A stretch of DNA of 51,736 nucleotides from a virus. A program made the translations under genes and the position numbers. This document shows, piece by piece, positions 9,348-19,800 of this stretch (the stretch's first letter is position 1; each line of letters opens with the position of its first letter). The notes under the pieces were generated by a model. The model was not told the DNA's origin and ran no database searches. It saw nothing but the letters and a program-made list of their open reading frames with translations. The stretch covers positions 1-51,736 of the IMG/VR virus record IMGVR_UViG_3300025864_000003; one strand, 5' to 3'.

Positions 9348-9734
9348 TTAGTAACCGATTGCGAACCCGGTCACAACGTAACCCGTAATAGCCACGGTAT
9401 CGTCGGCAGTCATAATGCCAGTTGCGGCATAACTGTAGATTTTGCCCGTAGCTGGGGCTCCCTTAGCAGCCGGAACGTATACCGACAGAAAACCAAGGTC
9501 GGCGGACGCGCGAGCTGGGTCGTGAAGTGGGCTGACAACGGCCATGAGAACCTTGTTCGGGAACAGGGCCGACAGGTCCAATGTCAGACCGGCGATGGGA
9601 AAGTTGCCCGTACCAGCGGTGGCGGTGAATGCCTTTATGGAGGCACCGGGCTTACCGGCACCCCCACCACAAGCCGCAACCACCTTTGCGCTGATGCCAG
9701 CAACTGCCGCAGTTGTAAGCGTAGTGTTAGCCAT
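9348..9734 (-). CDS. putative capsid decoration or minor head protein
   Basis: A 128-aa protein directly after the major capsid gene (10 bp). It is small, Ala/Gly/Thr-rich and beta-prone, with no charged clusters or membrane segments. Position and size match cement or decoration proteins encoded next to phage capsid genes, but I recognise no signature, so this is an inference from context. The start at 9734 has a GGAG-type site (GAGGAGTAACTA). Confidence 0.6.
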   Translation of the reverse strand: MANTTLTTAAVAGISAKVVAACGGGAGKPGASIKAFTATAGTGNFPIAGLTLDLSALFPNKVLMAVVSPLHDPARASADLGFLSVYVPAAKGAPATGKIYSYAATGIMTADDTVAITGYVVTGFAIGY

Positions 9735-9744
9735 TAGTTACTCC

Positions 9745-11034
9745 TCACACCCAAGTGATGTACTGGAGACTAGCGTGGCTCTTGGAGCCGTCGATGACCT
9801 TGACGCCCAGCTCACCTAGATAACGCTGCTTCCAGCAGTCGGTACCATCGGGGGTGCTGGTGTCAATGCCCCACTCCATCTTCACGAAGGGGCGGAACTC
9901 GGTCAAGAACACCTTCTTGGTGTTGATGATGAAGAGGTCCGACTTGCTACAGTTCATGCAAGGAACCAGCTCCAGGTCAACGCCGAGGTCCGTTTCAAGG
10001 GACTTCAGAGAACGACCCCACTTGGTCTCATCCTGCGTAATACGCACCTTGTCCGCGCCGAAACCGGCAATCGTACGAAGGTTGTTGGGATGAGTGACGA
10101 CGATCAGTGGACTTGTCATGTCATTACCAGCACTCATCAGGTTAGCGACGAGCTGGTTGATGGCGTTTTCGGTTACAGCCTTAGAGGCATAGTCAACAAG
10201 ACCAGCCGAGTATGCAGCCGCAACGTTCTGGAACTGCTGGAAGCCCTTGGTGGTGCGGGCATACGCATCGGTACCGATCCAGGCGTTAGCCTCGGTGTCG
10301 GCACCCGTAGCAGCACTACCGGGGTTGACAGCACCATACAGAAGCATGCTCTCCATCTCATTCGTAAGCTCAATGAGTCTATCGTCAAACTGACGCTGGA
10401 GAGAGTCGGCAGCAATAAGACGCTTGCTAGCCAGCTGCGAACCAGTGACGGTCAGGTAGAAGTCCAGAATCTGCGTGTAGTTAGCCGCAAGGCTAACGTC
10501 GACGTACTTGTTCTCGTCAGGAGACGAGCCTTCGTGCTTCGGAGAAGTAAGAATCTCGATCACCGAAGAGGCCGTATGGACCGCGCTGCCCACGTTGGTG
10601 GTTGAACCAACCGGCTGAGCGTAGTTACGCTTCACCGTAATGTCAGTGCCGTCGTTGGCCGTCACACGCATAACCTCGTCAGCACCATAGGTGCCAATCG
10701 GAGTCGCTAGAGAGACGTTGCGGATGAGAGAGCCAGCCTGCAACGTTTTGCCGATACCAGTACCGCAACCAATCTTCGATGCAGTAGTAGGAGCCGTCGC
10801 GTCGCCAATCCCCTGCGTAGAGGTGCTGGATGCGGCGGAGGTGAAGGTCTTGCCACGCGTGTTTGCCATCTCCCACTCGAACTTGGTACCATCGACGGGC
10901 ACCTTGGGGAAACGGTCAATGAGCTGTGATTTGGCGCACAGCATCGGATAGAGAACACTATCGATGTTGCGTGAATAGGTGTTGGCAGTCTTGTCATAAG
11001 ACGCTATATCAACACCCGGTGTCGGAAATGCCAT
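9745..11034 (-). CDS. major capsid protein (SU10 / DUF5309 type, HK97 fold)
   Basis: A 429-aa protein with the length and layout of DUF5309 (SU10-like) capsid proteins: an N-terminal arm (YSRNIDSVLYPMLCAKSQLIDRFP) leading to the TKFEWEMANT strand, an RQFDDRLIELTNEMESMLLYG spine helix, an IVVTHPNNLRTI segment in the A domain, and a C-terminal beta part (DLFIINTKKVFLTEFRPF). The start at 11034 has a strong AAGGAGG. It has its own promoter about 130 bp upstream, fitting the high output needed for the main shell protein. Scaffold and portal genes lie upstream. Confidence 0.9.
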   Translation of the reverse strand: MAFPTPGVDIASYDKTANTYSRNIDSVLYPMLCAKSQLIDRFPKVPVDGTKFEWEMANTRGKTFTSAASSTSTQGIGDATAPTTASKIGCGTGIGKTLQAGSLIRNVSLATPIGTYGADEVMRVTANDGTDITVKRNYAQPVGSTTNVGSAVHTASSVIEILTSPKHEGSSPDENKYVDVSLAANYTQILDFYLTVTGSQLASKRLIAADSLQRQFDDRLIELTNEMESMLLYGAVNPGSAATGADTEANAWIGTDAYARTTKGFQQFQNVAAAYSAGLVDYASKAVTENAINQLVANLMSAGNDMTSPLIVVTHPNNLRTIAGFGADKVRITQDETKWGRSLKSLETDLGVDLELVPCMNCSKSDLFIINTKKVFLTEFRPFVKMEWGIDTSTPDGTDCWKQRYLGELGVKVIDGSKSHASLQYITWV

Positions 11035-11187
11035 GATGGCCTCCTTGGTAAGCGTTTACAATGCCCTTTCTTATATTGACGTTATGGGCTGAACGCTCGG
11101 AGGCGATTCGGCTCTGGTAACGAGGAATACATATCTGTATCGTTCGATTACCTGTCTAACATCATTATACCACACTAATCTGCGTTT
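11035..11187 (-). promoter_or_regulatory. capsid gene promoter and 5' leader
   Basis: On the minus strand an extended -10 element TGG-TATAATG lies at 11164-11169, right after the scaffold stop, giving a leader of about 120 nt before the capsid ATG. The leader contains a small hairpin (ATACA/TGTAT, about 11127-11142) and ends in AAGGAGG. No good -35 is visible, as is common with extended -10 promoters. The element belongs to the TGN-TATAATG set seen upstream of the terminase, portal and HNH genes. Confidence 0.55.
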
Positions 11188-11751
11188 TTAGACAATACCC
11201 CCGACCATCTTATCTCCATCCAGTAGCGCAGATAGAGCAGCGTGGGTGTCACCCTTGGCGATCTTACTCGCACGTTCCTTTAGGTCTGCGTCGCCCTTCG
11301 GTGCCGGGGTGCCGATGGGACCACTACCCCATGCAGCTGCGGTGGCAGCAGCGACGCTAGCTTCCATCTGCGCCTGATACTTATCTGCCTCAGCCTGCAT
11401 CTTTACAGCACGATCCTTCACGAGGGCGGTAGCCCTGTCGAAGTCCTCAAGGTTCTTCACGTCGGCAGCGATGGTCTTGAAAAGGTCCAGCTCCAGCTCC
11501 GTCGCGTGCTCAGTGTAGGTCTTTGTACGTTCCCTCAGCATGGTGTGCTCGAACTTCTTGCTCATGTTGTCCATCTTGGATGCCAGCTTACGAGTCAACT
11601 TGTCGGCCTTCTCGTCCACCTCGTCCCGATGGTCTTCTTCTTCGGCATAGGGTTCGTCACCGGGATCGTCCAGCTTCAACATCTCCCAGATGGTCTGACT
11701 GCCCTCCTCGTCCTCTTCTTCCGTACCCTCAATGTCGAGTTCCTCGCTCAT
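11188..11751 (-). CDS. capsid scaffolding protein
   Basis: A 187-aa, highly charged protein directly upstream of the capsid gene. The first 45 residues are extremely acidic (EEEDEEG, AEEEDHRDEVDE); residues about 45-135 form a long coiled coil (DKADKLTRKLASKMDNMSKK-like pattern); then comes an Ala-rich stretch and a basic C-terminal helix-turn, the usual capsid-binding end of phage scaffolds. Size, order and gene position all match a scaffold. No protease catalytic motif is visible in it, and no head maturation protease is encoded beside it. Confidence 0.75.
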   Translation of the reverse strand: MSEELDIEGTEEEDEEGSQTIWEMLKLDDPGDEPYAEEEDHRDEVDEKADKLTRKLASKMDNMSKKFEHTMLRERTKTYTEHATELELDLFKTIAADVKNLEDFDRATALVKDRAVKMQAEADKYQAQMEASVAAATAAAWGSGPIGTPAPKGDADLKERASKIAKGDTHAALSALLDGDKMVGGIV

Positions 11752-11766
11752 GATGCTCCTTTAGAT

Positions 11767-13839
11767 TTAGATGTTTTGTGTCGAAAGTCCTGATTTCTTC
11801 TCGGTCTCCGTCGTGGCAAACTGACTTGTCGTGTATACCTTATGAGCCTCCAGTGCCTGCTTCATCCTCAGTCTGAGGTCGCCGCCCTCGGCGGCATTCC
11901 CGATACCTGCGGCAGTGGCCATATCGGCCGGCTCCCCGGTCCAGGTGTTGTAGCTATCCTTGGTGTGTATGTAGTCGGTCAGGTTGGATTCGAGGGTGCT
12001 CGGGTCCACCCCACTGGCGAACATACGTTTCTCAAACTCCGGTGGTGCCGGCAGTCCCACCGCCGCGAAGGCTTGGTTGAAGGTATCCCGATACTGCTTG
12101 TACATTGCCGGGTCCCTCAGAATCTTGGTGCTGTTTCCGGCGTAGTCCTGAGCAGACTGGAACTCGGCCCAGTTCCCGTACTGCGTCTGAAACTCTGCGG
12201 TCTGTTTGATGGCATCGAACATACTCGTCACATCGGTGCTGTTACCACGGACATATTGGTCCGATACTGCCGTTGGGGCCACTGAGTCAGAGCCGAAAAT
12301 GCCCCCCCAATAGGTCTGTAGGCTCTCCTTCTTTTCCGTGTATTCAGCAGTACTCGCGTAGTTGGGGTCCTTGGCCTTGAATTCCAGCTCAAGACGCTCG
12401 GCTGACCACCGCCCCCGCATGGCCTGTCGTATTAAGGCGTCGTTGGTCATTCCCTTGCCCTCGGTGAGTACGTCGTACTTGTCCCGTAAATCCTGCCTCT
12501 CCTGGAAAAAGAGTGTCCCGTTTACGTGCATTGTGCTGGGGTCTGCAAGACCGGTGGATGCACTGGCCCATGCCTCGAACTCGGGCTCGGCCCTCTTGAA
12601 CTGATCGGACACTCGAATGACGTTGTTGAAGAAGTCATTGACGTTGGAGTCGGCGGCACTGGCGATGTAGGCACGCCTCATCGCCGGATCGGGAGCAACG
12701 TCCGCTCCGTAAATGCCAGTCCAGAGGTCATCAAACTCTTCGGCCTTGCCCTGGGTCCCCTCGAAGAACTTCAGAGGGTCGAGGTGGGTCGTACTGGCGT
12801 CGGCTAGACCCGTGAAGTTGTTGGCCCACGTCTCGAAGTCCGGATTGGCTTGTTTGAACTGGTCTGATGTTCGGATGACATCGTTGAAGAAGTCGGTGAT
12901 GCTGGCCTCTGCCTTGGTCCGGATAAACGCCGCCTTCATTTTCGCATCGGGAGTTGAATCCTCCCCGAATAGGCCCGTCCAGAGATCGTCAAACTCCTGA
13001 GCCTTGGTCTGTGCCTCGCTGGACCCGCCAGTACCATCTGTTGCGGCTGCACCGGCATACTCGGGCACACTGGTGCGAACAAATGTCTCAAAGACGGTCT
13101 TGTCCTGAATGTTCTGACTCATGGCCTGGTTGAACACGGCGTTGCTTATCGTTGCACTTGGATCGCCCATGATGTCCTTGTACCAGCCCGTCATGTCGCT
13201 GCGGAGCTTGGCAAAATTGGTGATGGACGTGGCGTTGTCGGTGTGCTTATTGGCCGGTAGGTTGCGCCATGCCTTATATCCGGGGTACTCCTTCACAAAC
13301 GCCTTGCTGTTGACAACCTTCTTGTCAAGGAAGTCATCCCAGGTCATCGTTGCGCCCCATATGTACGTCTTGACGTATGCGGCCTTTAGCTTGTTGTTCT
13401 CTCCGAAGATGACATCAAGTTGCTGGGCCGCCTCTTTCCCGCGCACTATGGCGTCTTCGGTTTTCTCAAAGAGCTTGAACTTGCTGTCCTTCATCCAGCG
13501 GACAATGCTGGCCTTATCGTCCCAGCCCTCTTTCTGGGCCGTCCTCAGCAGTCCGTCTGGAACGGACCTGTTGCTGCCGGGTGGGAAGAGGTTGTTGTAT
13601 GCCTGCTTGAGGTTGCGCGCTATGACGACCTTCTGGGCCTCGGTTATCGCGCCGGGCTTGGCGGCGGGCTTGGCGGGGGCGCTACTGCCTCCCGAGCCTC
13701 CACTACCACCAGAATAATCGCCGTCGCCTCCCGAGCCCCCACTACCGGTGGAAGGCTTTTTAGCGCCGGGCTTCTTGTCGGCGGGCTTCTTCCCGGGCTT
13801 GATCGGTTTACCGTCCGGGGTGTAATCAGGAATTGACAT
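11767..13839 (-). CDS. 690-aa virion protein with tandem ~85-aa repeats
   Basis: An unrecognised large protein. Residues 1-60 are a low-complexity Lys/Pro then Gly/Ser linker. The rest is a chain of degenerate helical modules with the pattern DDLWTGxFGxD...K.AxIR....S.xDFFNDVIR.SDQFK...P.FE.WA. Two neighbouring copies, at about residues 280-365 and 366-450, are clearly homologous to each other; weaker copies are recognisable before (LDVIFGENNKLKAAYV, WYKDIMGDPS) and after (WGGIFGSDSVAPTAV). It sits between the giant 2610-aa protein and the scaffold, so it is likely an internal head or ejection protein. No enzyme motif is seen. Confidence 0.7.
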   Translation of the reverse strand: MSIPDYTPDGKPIKPGKKPADKKPGAKKPSTGSGGSGGDGDYSGGSGGSGGSSAPAKPAAKPGAITEAQKVVIARNLKQAYNNLFPPGSNRSVPDGLLRTAQKEGWDDKASIVRWMKDSKFKLFEKTEDAIVRGKEAAQQLDVIFGENNKLKAAYVKTYIWGATMTWDDFLDKKVVNSKAFVKEYPGYKAWRNLPANKHTDNATSITNFAKLRSDMTGWYKDIMGDPSATISNAVFNQAMSQNIQDKTVFETFVRTSVPEYAGAAATDGTGGSSEAQTKAQEFDDLWTGLFGEDSTPDAKMKAAFIRTKAEASITDFFNDVIRTSDQFKQANPDFETWANNFTGLADASTTHLDPLKFFEGTQGKAEEFDDLWTGIYGADVAPDPAMRRAYIASAADSNVNDFFNNVIRVSDQFKRAEPEFEAWASASTGLADPSTMHVNGTLFFQERQDLRDKYDVLTEGKGMTNDALIRQAMRGRWSAERLELEFKAKDPNYASTAEYTEKKESLQTYWGGIFGSDSVAPTAVSDQYVRGNSTDVTSMFDAIKQTAEFQTQYGNWAEFQSAQDYAGNSTKILRDPAMYKQYRDTFNQAFAAVGLPAPPEFEKRMFASGVDPSTLESNLTDYIHTKDSYNTWTGEPADMATAAGIGNAAEGGDLRLRMKQALEAHKVYTTSQFATTETEKKSGLSTQNI

Positions 13840-13859
13840 GTTGCCTCCCTCCGTTCATT

Positions 13860-16800
13860 TTAGTAGTTATACCAGTCTAGAAGTCTGCCGCCGACGTTAG
13901 AACTGCCGCCGAAGTATTCCTTTATGTCGTTTTTGAAGCGCGGGTTCACCGAGGACATTTGTTTGATAGCGGAGTTCAGATCACCGGACAACTGTCCGCC
14001 CAACTTGGTGCCTACACTGTTACCCTTTGCCTCATACCAGTCGCTGTAGCTATTCGTTAGTTGCTTTCGGTAGTCGTGAGCCGTCTCAAGGATTCGGTGC
14101 CACATCCTCACTCTACCAATCTCCAACGCTCGCTGTTCCTCGGGTTGCGCCGTCCCCTTAGCCGAGAATTTCTCCCACGCAGACTCAATAGCATCTGAGT
14201 TCGGAGACTTGCTGTTGATTTCGCGGTCTCTCACCTTCACATACCCCAACCAGGCCGTATGCGCCTCGCGTGCACGAGGTCCAGTTCCTATGGTGGTGAG
14301 GACTGGCTCCGAAAAGTGACTTATGTGCTCCAGTCTGTCATCAAGCCCCCCGATGAGGGCCTTGCCGCCCTTCAGTCCGCCGAGTAACTTCTTCTGTAGG
14401 GCGTAGTAGGCGTTGTGACCGTCCTTGTATTCCTGGGAGGGCGACTTGGCCTTGTGCCAGTTTTCGTAGGCTACCCTTAGTTGCTCCTGGGCCATATTTA
14501 TCTTGGGGTCAGCCGGTTTGCCAGTGACGAGCTGCAACTGATCCGATGTTATGAAGTACCACTGGTCAGAGGCGAGGGCTATGGTTGCCTTCAAGATGCC
14601 CTGCTTCTGTTCGGCCCTCGTGGCAGCAATGTTCTGACTTTCGGGGGTCTCCGAGATAAGCCTGTTGCCAAGATTCGGGTCCGCCATCATGTTCTTCAGT
14701 TGGAAGGCGCGACTCAAATCTTCATCGGAAACGGTGAATGGCGTAAGACGTACTTCTCCCTCGGCCGTGGCGGCTTGCTGGATGAAGTTGATGTCATACT
14801 CGTTATAGTCCAGGCCCCTGGACCTTATGATGTCGTTCCATAGCCCCCACCCGAGTCGCCTGCCAGTGTCCGGGTCCACCCCTCCGGGGTGCTCGAAACG
14901 ATATAGAAGCTGAGACTCGCTAAACCCCGTCTCCCTGCCCACCTGCTTGGCAATGGCCTTCGCCCAGTCCTTACGTTGTTGTATCAATTTCTCAGTACCC
15001 TTTTGAAGGGCCTCCAGCTTGATATCCCCCATGTAGTAAACGGAAGAGGTTCTATCTTTACCCGCCACGTAGTGTCCGCCGTAAATATCGGTGATTACGT
15101 TGTGGTAGGCCGCGATTCGTGCGGCATCGGTCAAACGTTCCCCACCATTGTTGAAGAATGACTCCTGCCAGTCCACGGGATTCATTTCCATGTTGGCGTT
15201 GTCGTAGTTGTATGGTGACTGCCACCACTTCAGCATGTTGAAGTTGGCTGGGTCCTTCTTCATGGCTAACTTTTCTTCGTTGCTGGCGTCGTGATAACGT
15301 AGGTCCTTGTCGAAGTTGGGATACTTCTCGCGGACAAGGTTCATCCCGGCGAAGTCTTTTGCCTTCAAGGCGGACTGGTACTCAAAGTACGCACTCTGCA
15401 TTTCTCTCGGTTCCTTGGGCGAGTACATGACGCCGAAGGGAGTGGGGGAGAAGCTCTTGGTCATCTCGTTATACAGGGCCTCTGGGCGAAGATGCTTTTC
15501 TCCCCATCCACCCTTCCCACCAGTCAGCGCCCATAGAGCCTTCACTCCGAGGGGTGCATTATCAAGATTTACACCCGTAGAACCGCTCCCCTCGGGTCCG
15601 TACTTTGTCCAGGCCATGATGGCGTTAGCATGCGCGGTTTCGAGCTTGTTTACATCTCCGAAGATGGACTCCGAAATATCTCCCAGGGTGGTGTCACCGG
15701 TGAGCCCGTATGTCAACCTTGCTATTCTTTGGAATGGAGACATGGTGTTGCCCAGCCCCTTCAGGAGGGGGAAATTCGCATAGTCCTTGGGGTCCTCTCC
15801 CAGGGCGCTTATGCCCGCCCGAATACCTATCAGTGGTATTAGGCCGGCGCTCGGGGACTGCGCAGCCACCTGATCCCAGAATCCCGCCCCAGTCTCTGAG
15901 TCCGGTGCCCAGAAGGGGATTTGCGGTGTGATGAACTGGCTGTCGCCGCTGGTGAATCCGAATGGGTCCCGAAGAAACTCGGGATAATTCTTCTGGAACG
16001 CGGCAAGGGCCAGGGGGTGCTTTGCAACGGCCCCCGCCCAGTACACGAAGAACTGTCGATAGGCGCTGATGAAGGGAACCATGTTTCTTGACATATCCTC
16101 GAACATGGTGGTGGAGTTGCTGTAGGCGGTCTGGTGTGCATACTTCACGGCGGTCTCGCCTGCTATTCGATGCATCTCCTCCGGACTGGTTTCAATCTCG
16201 CCAGCAGCCCTAGCCAACTTGTTCCGCTCGATGAGTTTGTTGCGCACCGTGTAGTATTTATCGTTGAACAGCTGTCGTTTTGTCCACTCCCCAATGCCCT
16301 GCATCAACTTGCTACTACCGTATTTGAAGACGTAGTGGTAGGGGTTGAGGGCAGAGGCTCCATACAGGGGATTCCTCAGTCCAATCTTTACACCCTCCGC
16401 AAGGCCGTTTCTTATGGGGGCGTTTACTGGATATAGGAACGGCTTCCCCGGGCCACTTCCCCACGCCTCTAGTTCCTGCACGGTGGGGGCTGCCCCCTCC
16501 ATTGCCTTCCTCATCGGCTCGTGATCGGAAAAGAGTTTCGCCCTGTCATACCAGTTGTTACACCATTCCTCAAACTCGGGGGTGTTGTAAGTACCGGGAC
16601 CCGCGCCCTTGCCCTTGATACTACGATAGGTATCATTGAGGAAGTTCCTCATATCGGTCGCGTCCTGCGTGTATTCCATCTTTCCTGTTTTGGGATTTTT
16701 TACGCGCTCATCGCGTATGCGACGAATGAAGCCCTTCAGGTCCTTGGGGTTTGTGGGGAACTTTCCCTTCCCACCGAAGTTCTTGCTGGCGACGAGTCTC

Positions 16801-19800
16801 TTGACAATAGGCTCTCTAGCCCAGGAGCTAAGATCATCACGAAGGGCTGCATAATATCCGGGCTCAGTCGGAGTGAGTGCGTGCCACTCTCCCGAGGTGT
16901 TCGCCATATCCCAGTCTCGTGCCATCCCGTCTCTCAGCTTCAACTCGAACTCAGTGAAGTCGGTGCCGTCTAATTTTACTTCCTTGACCCCCCTGCGGAG
17001 TCCGGTCTTTCTGAGAATCCAGTCGGGCTTGCCAGCTGGCAGGAACATGGGTTCGCCGTCAAGGTCTTTGCGCAGTTTGCGCACGGTCCACATTCTGCTG
17101 ACTACACCCTCCGGAACAAATCGCGCTATCTCATCCCCGATGTTGACGCGAATGGGGAAGGCTAGCGAGGCCATAACGGTTTCCTTGAACATGCGCATTA
17201 CCGGCTCAGCCACCAATTGATCCGCAAGCATGAAGTCTCTTGGAGCCTTTCCGCTCATATACCATCCGGCGATGCGGGGGTCATACTGGTGATAGATGTG
17301 GGTGCGGATTTGACCCTGCTTGAACGGCTGTGCCGTGCGCATATCACTAAGTTCGTTTACAGCCGTGTCATATTTGATTTCCTCACTGGGAGAAAGTCGC
17401 TTCTTCTGACCAAGTTCTTGTACGATCTTGGCAGCCTCGGTCCTTCTCGTTACCTTGGCGGTGGCCTCGAATACCGCGTCACTCATCTTGCCGATGTCGG
17501 CGGGAGATGCGCCAAGTTCGGTGGACAACTTGGCCATATCAATCCGAGCCTGAGCAATGGCGGGGTTCGTGATCAGTTGGTCGCGCTGGCGATTGAGTTG
17601 GGCCAGCTCGCGTCTCTTGTTGGTGAGGGCGGCTCCGCCCTTCTTCCCCTTGCCGGTTTTTACTCCGGTGTGTGCATATCTAGTCTGGTCGCGACCCGTA
17701 AGTTCATACTTCTTTGTCTTTGGATTGTACTTTCTAGTCTCCGTATATCCGGTGCCATCACTGCGTAGGTGGGTGCGCTGGTTGTCTTTCCACGCACTAG
17801 TTTTTCCCGTTGTGGGTGCGGGTTCCCCAGGCTTCACCACGTGCTTCGCATAATAACCCTGCTCAAGTTGGTCCACCTCGTCTCCCAGCTGTGTCTCCTT
17901 ACCCGCCCACAACTCGTCCCACTTGCGCAACGCGCCCTGTGACACCTCATCCAGACTGCGCTCCAGATCGGAAGGAAGAACAAGGGAACCCTCCACCAAG
18001 GTTCTTTCTCCGGTCTTCTTGTCGATGGCATACTTGGGGAGGTAAGAGTGACCCAGTATCTCATCCACATATCGTTGTCCACGAGTCCAGAGAATATGCC
18101 GATTGTACGCCTTGAAGTCATCCAGTTTGTCGCCCAGATTGTTTTCAAAGGTTTTCCACATCTCATCGACTATCTTCTGCTTGCCTCCGGGGTGAGCCTC
18201 GTACACCCTGCGGGAGAAGTCCTGCAATTGCCGAAGAGCTGCCTTTCTCCCCGCCCTGGTGGTGGCACCCATGCGAATAGCTTTTCCCACCTGGAATGTG
18301 TCCTCGGCAGCAGTGGCAATGTCGGACGTTTTGCCATACATGGTCATGGTGTTGAAGATACGAGCCCAACCCAGTTGGCCGAAGCCCCTCTCCCCGAGGG
18401 AGTAGCGAAGTTGCTTTATCATAGCACTCTTGCCACCGTCAATTTCGACGCCCTTGATCTCCAGCTTCCTCAGCAGACCCTCCACCTCGATGTGAGACTT
18501 GCTGGCCGCAACCTGCTTCACCAAGTCCTGTATCTCGGGAATGTCCTCGGGAGCCTTCAGTAACCGATTGACTACGAAGGGGTCCTCAATCTTGGCAAAG
18601 AGCTCTGCGTTGGTGCGAAGGAAAGCGGGTGGGGCATATGTATGTACTTCTCGTTTCTTGACGAGGCCCTTGACTGTGCGCGTGACGGACTCTACGAGTC
18701 CACCGCCCAAACTGTACATCGTGGCACTTTCTCCGTCGATTCCGTGGGGAAGAAATGGGCTGGTGGGGTCGGAGATGTGCTTGTGTAGTACCTCGTCGGC
18801 GCGCGCAACATATGAGTTGTATGCATCGAAATCGCCCTCAACCCTACCCACATCGAGGGGTTTTCTCTCCATCCAGTCGTTGCCCACCTCCTTGAATCCG
18901 CGCTTGGCGTACACGTCCTTCAGTGCATCTTTCGCCATCTTCTCGGCCCCAAAGGGAACAGCCTCAAGCCGCAGGGTAATACCCGAGTTGTCTGCGGCGG
19001 ACACCAGATCGTCAATGACGCTCCCGCCGAATCCCTGTCCACGCGACTCCAGTGGAGTCTCGAGATTCTTCACTACGACCTTGGGTCCCTCGGCCTTCAT
19101 GGCCAGACGAACGTCATTCTCAAGATAACCTGCGGTGAGAGGCTTGCCGGTTTCATTCGGCACGTTGCGGAACGAGAGGAAATCGTCCATAAAGTTCTCT
19201 GGTGTATCTGGGGGAGACGGTTTGCGTGGTGGCGCATCCCTCGGATCAAGCGCCTTGAACTCGTCCCTATCCAGTGGTTGCACGCGAGGCTTTCCATTTA
19301 CATCTTTCGCGACCTTGACCAGAGCTGGGTCTCCCGGTGCCTCGGGGTGACTGAGGTGGAGACGTCCCCTCCCAGCATCCACGGCCCCGGGGAAGAACTC
19401 TCGTGGTTTGCCCGTTGCGTCTTCCCTGAGTTTGGCAACACGCTTGCCCCAGTTTGCTGCTGGTTTCTTTTTCCCGACCGCCTTCTCCAGGTCGTCAATG
19501 AGTCCTGAGTCGATCTTTCCGCCCCCGGCCACAACCTTTTCAAGATGTAAAAGATGGTTCAAGCTATCGGGCATAATGGTCCGAACGTTCATTGAGATGG
19601 TTTCATTGGCAATCTTATTGCGTTCCCGGAGAGCGTCGGCGTGCTCCTTGCTATCCTTGCCGTAGATTTTCTCGGCCATATCAACTTTCTCTCCGGCCTT
19701 CTGCTCTAGGGCGGTGCGTTCCCTCACGAGTGCCGATGTCTGCTCCAACGTTCTCACCTCGGGGGGGGTCGGCGTTGGTCTATGGAGTTTCCCGGCAGCA

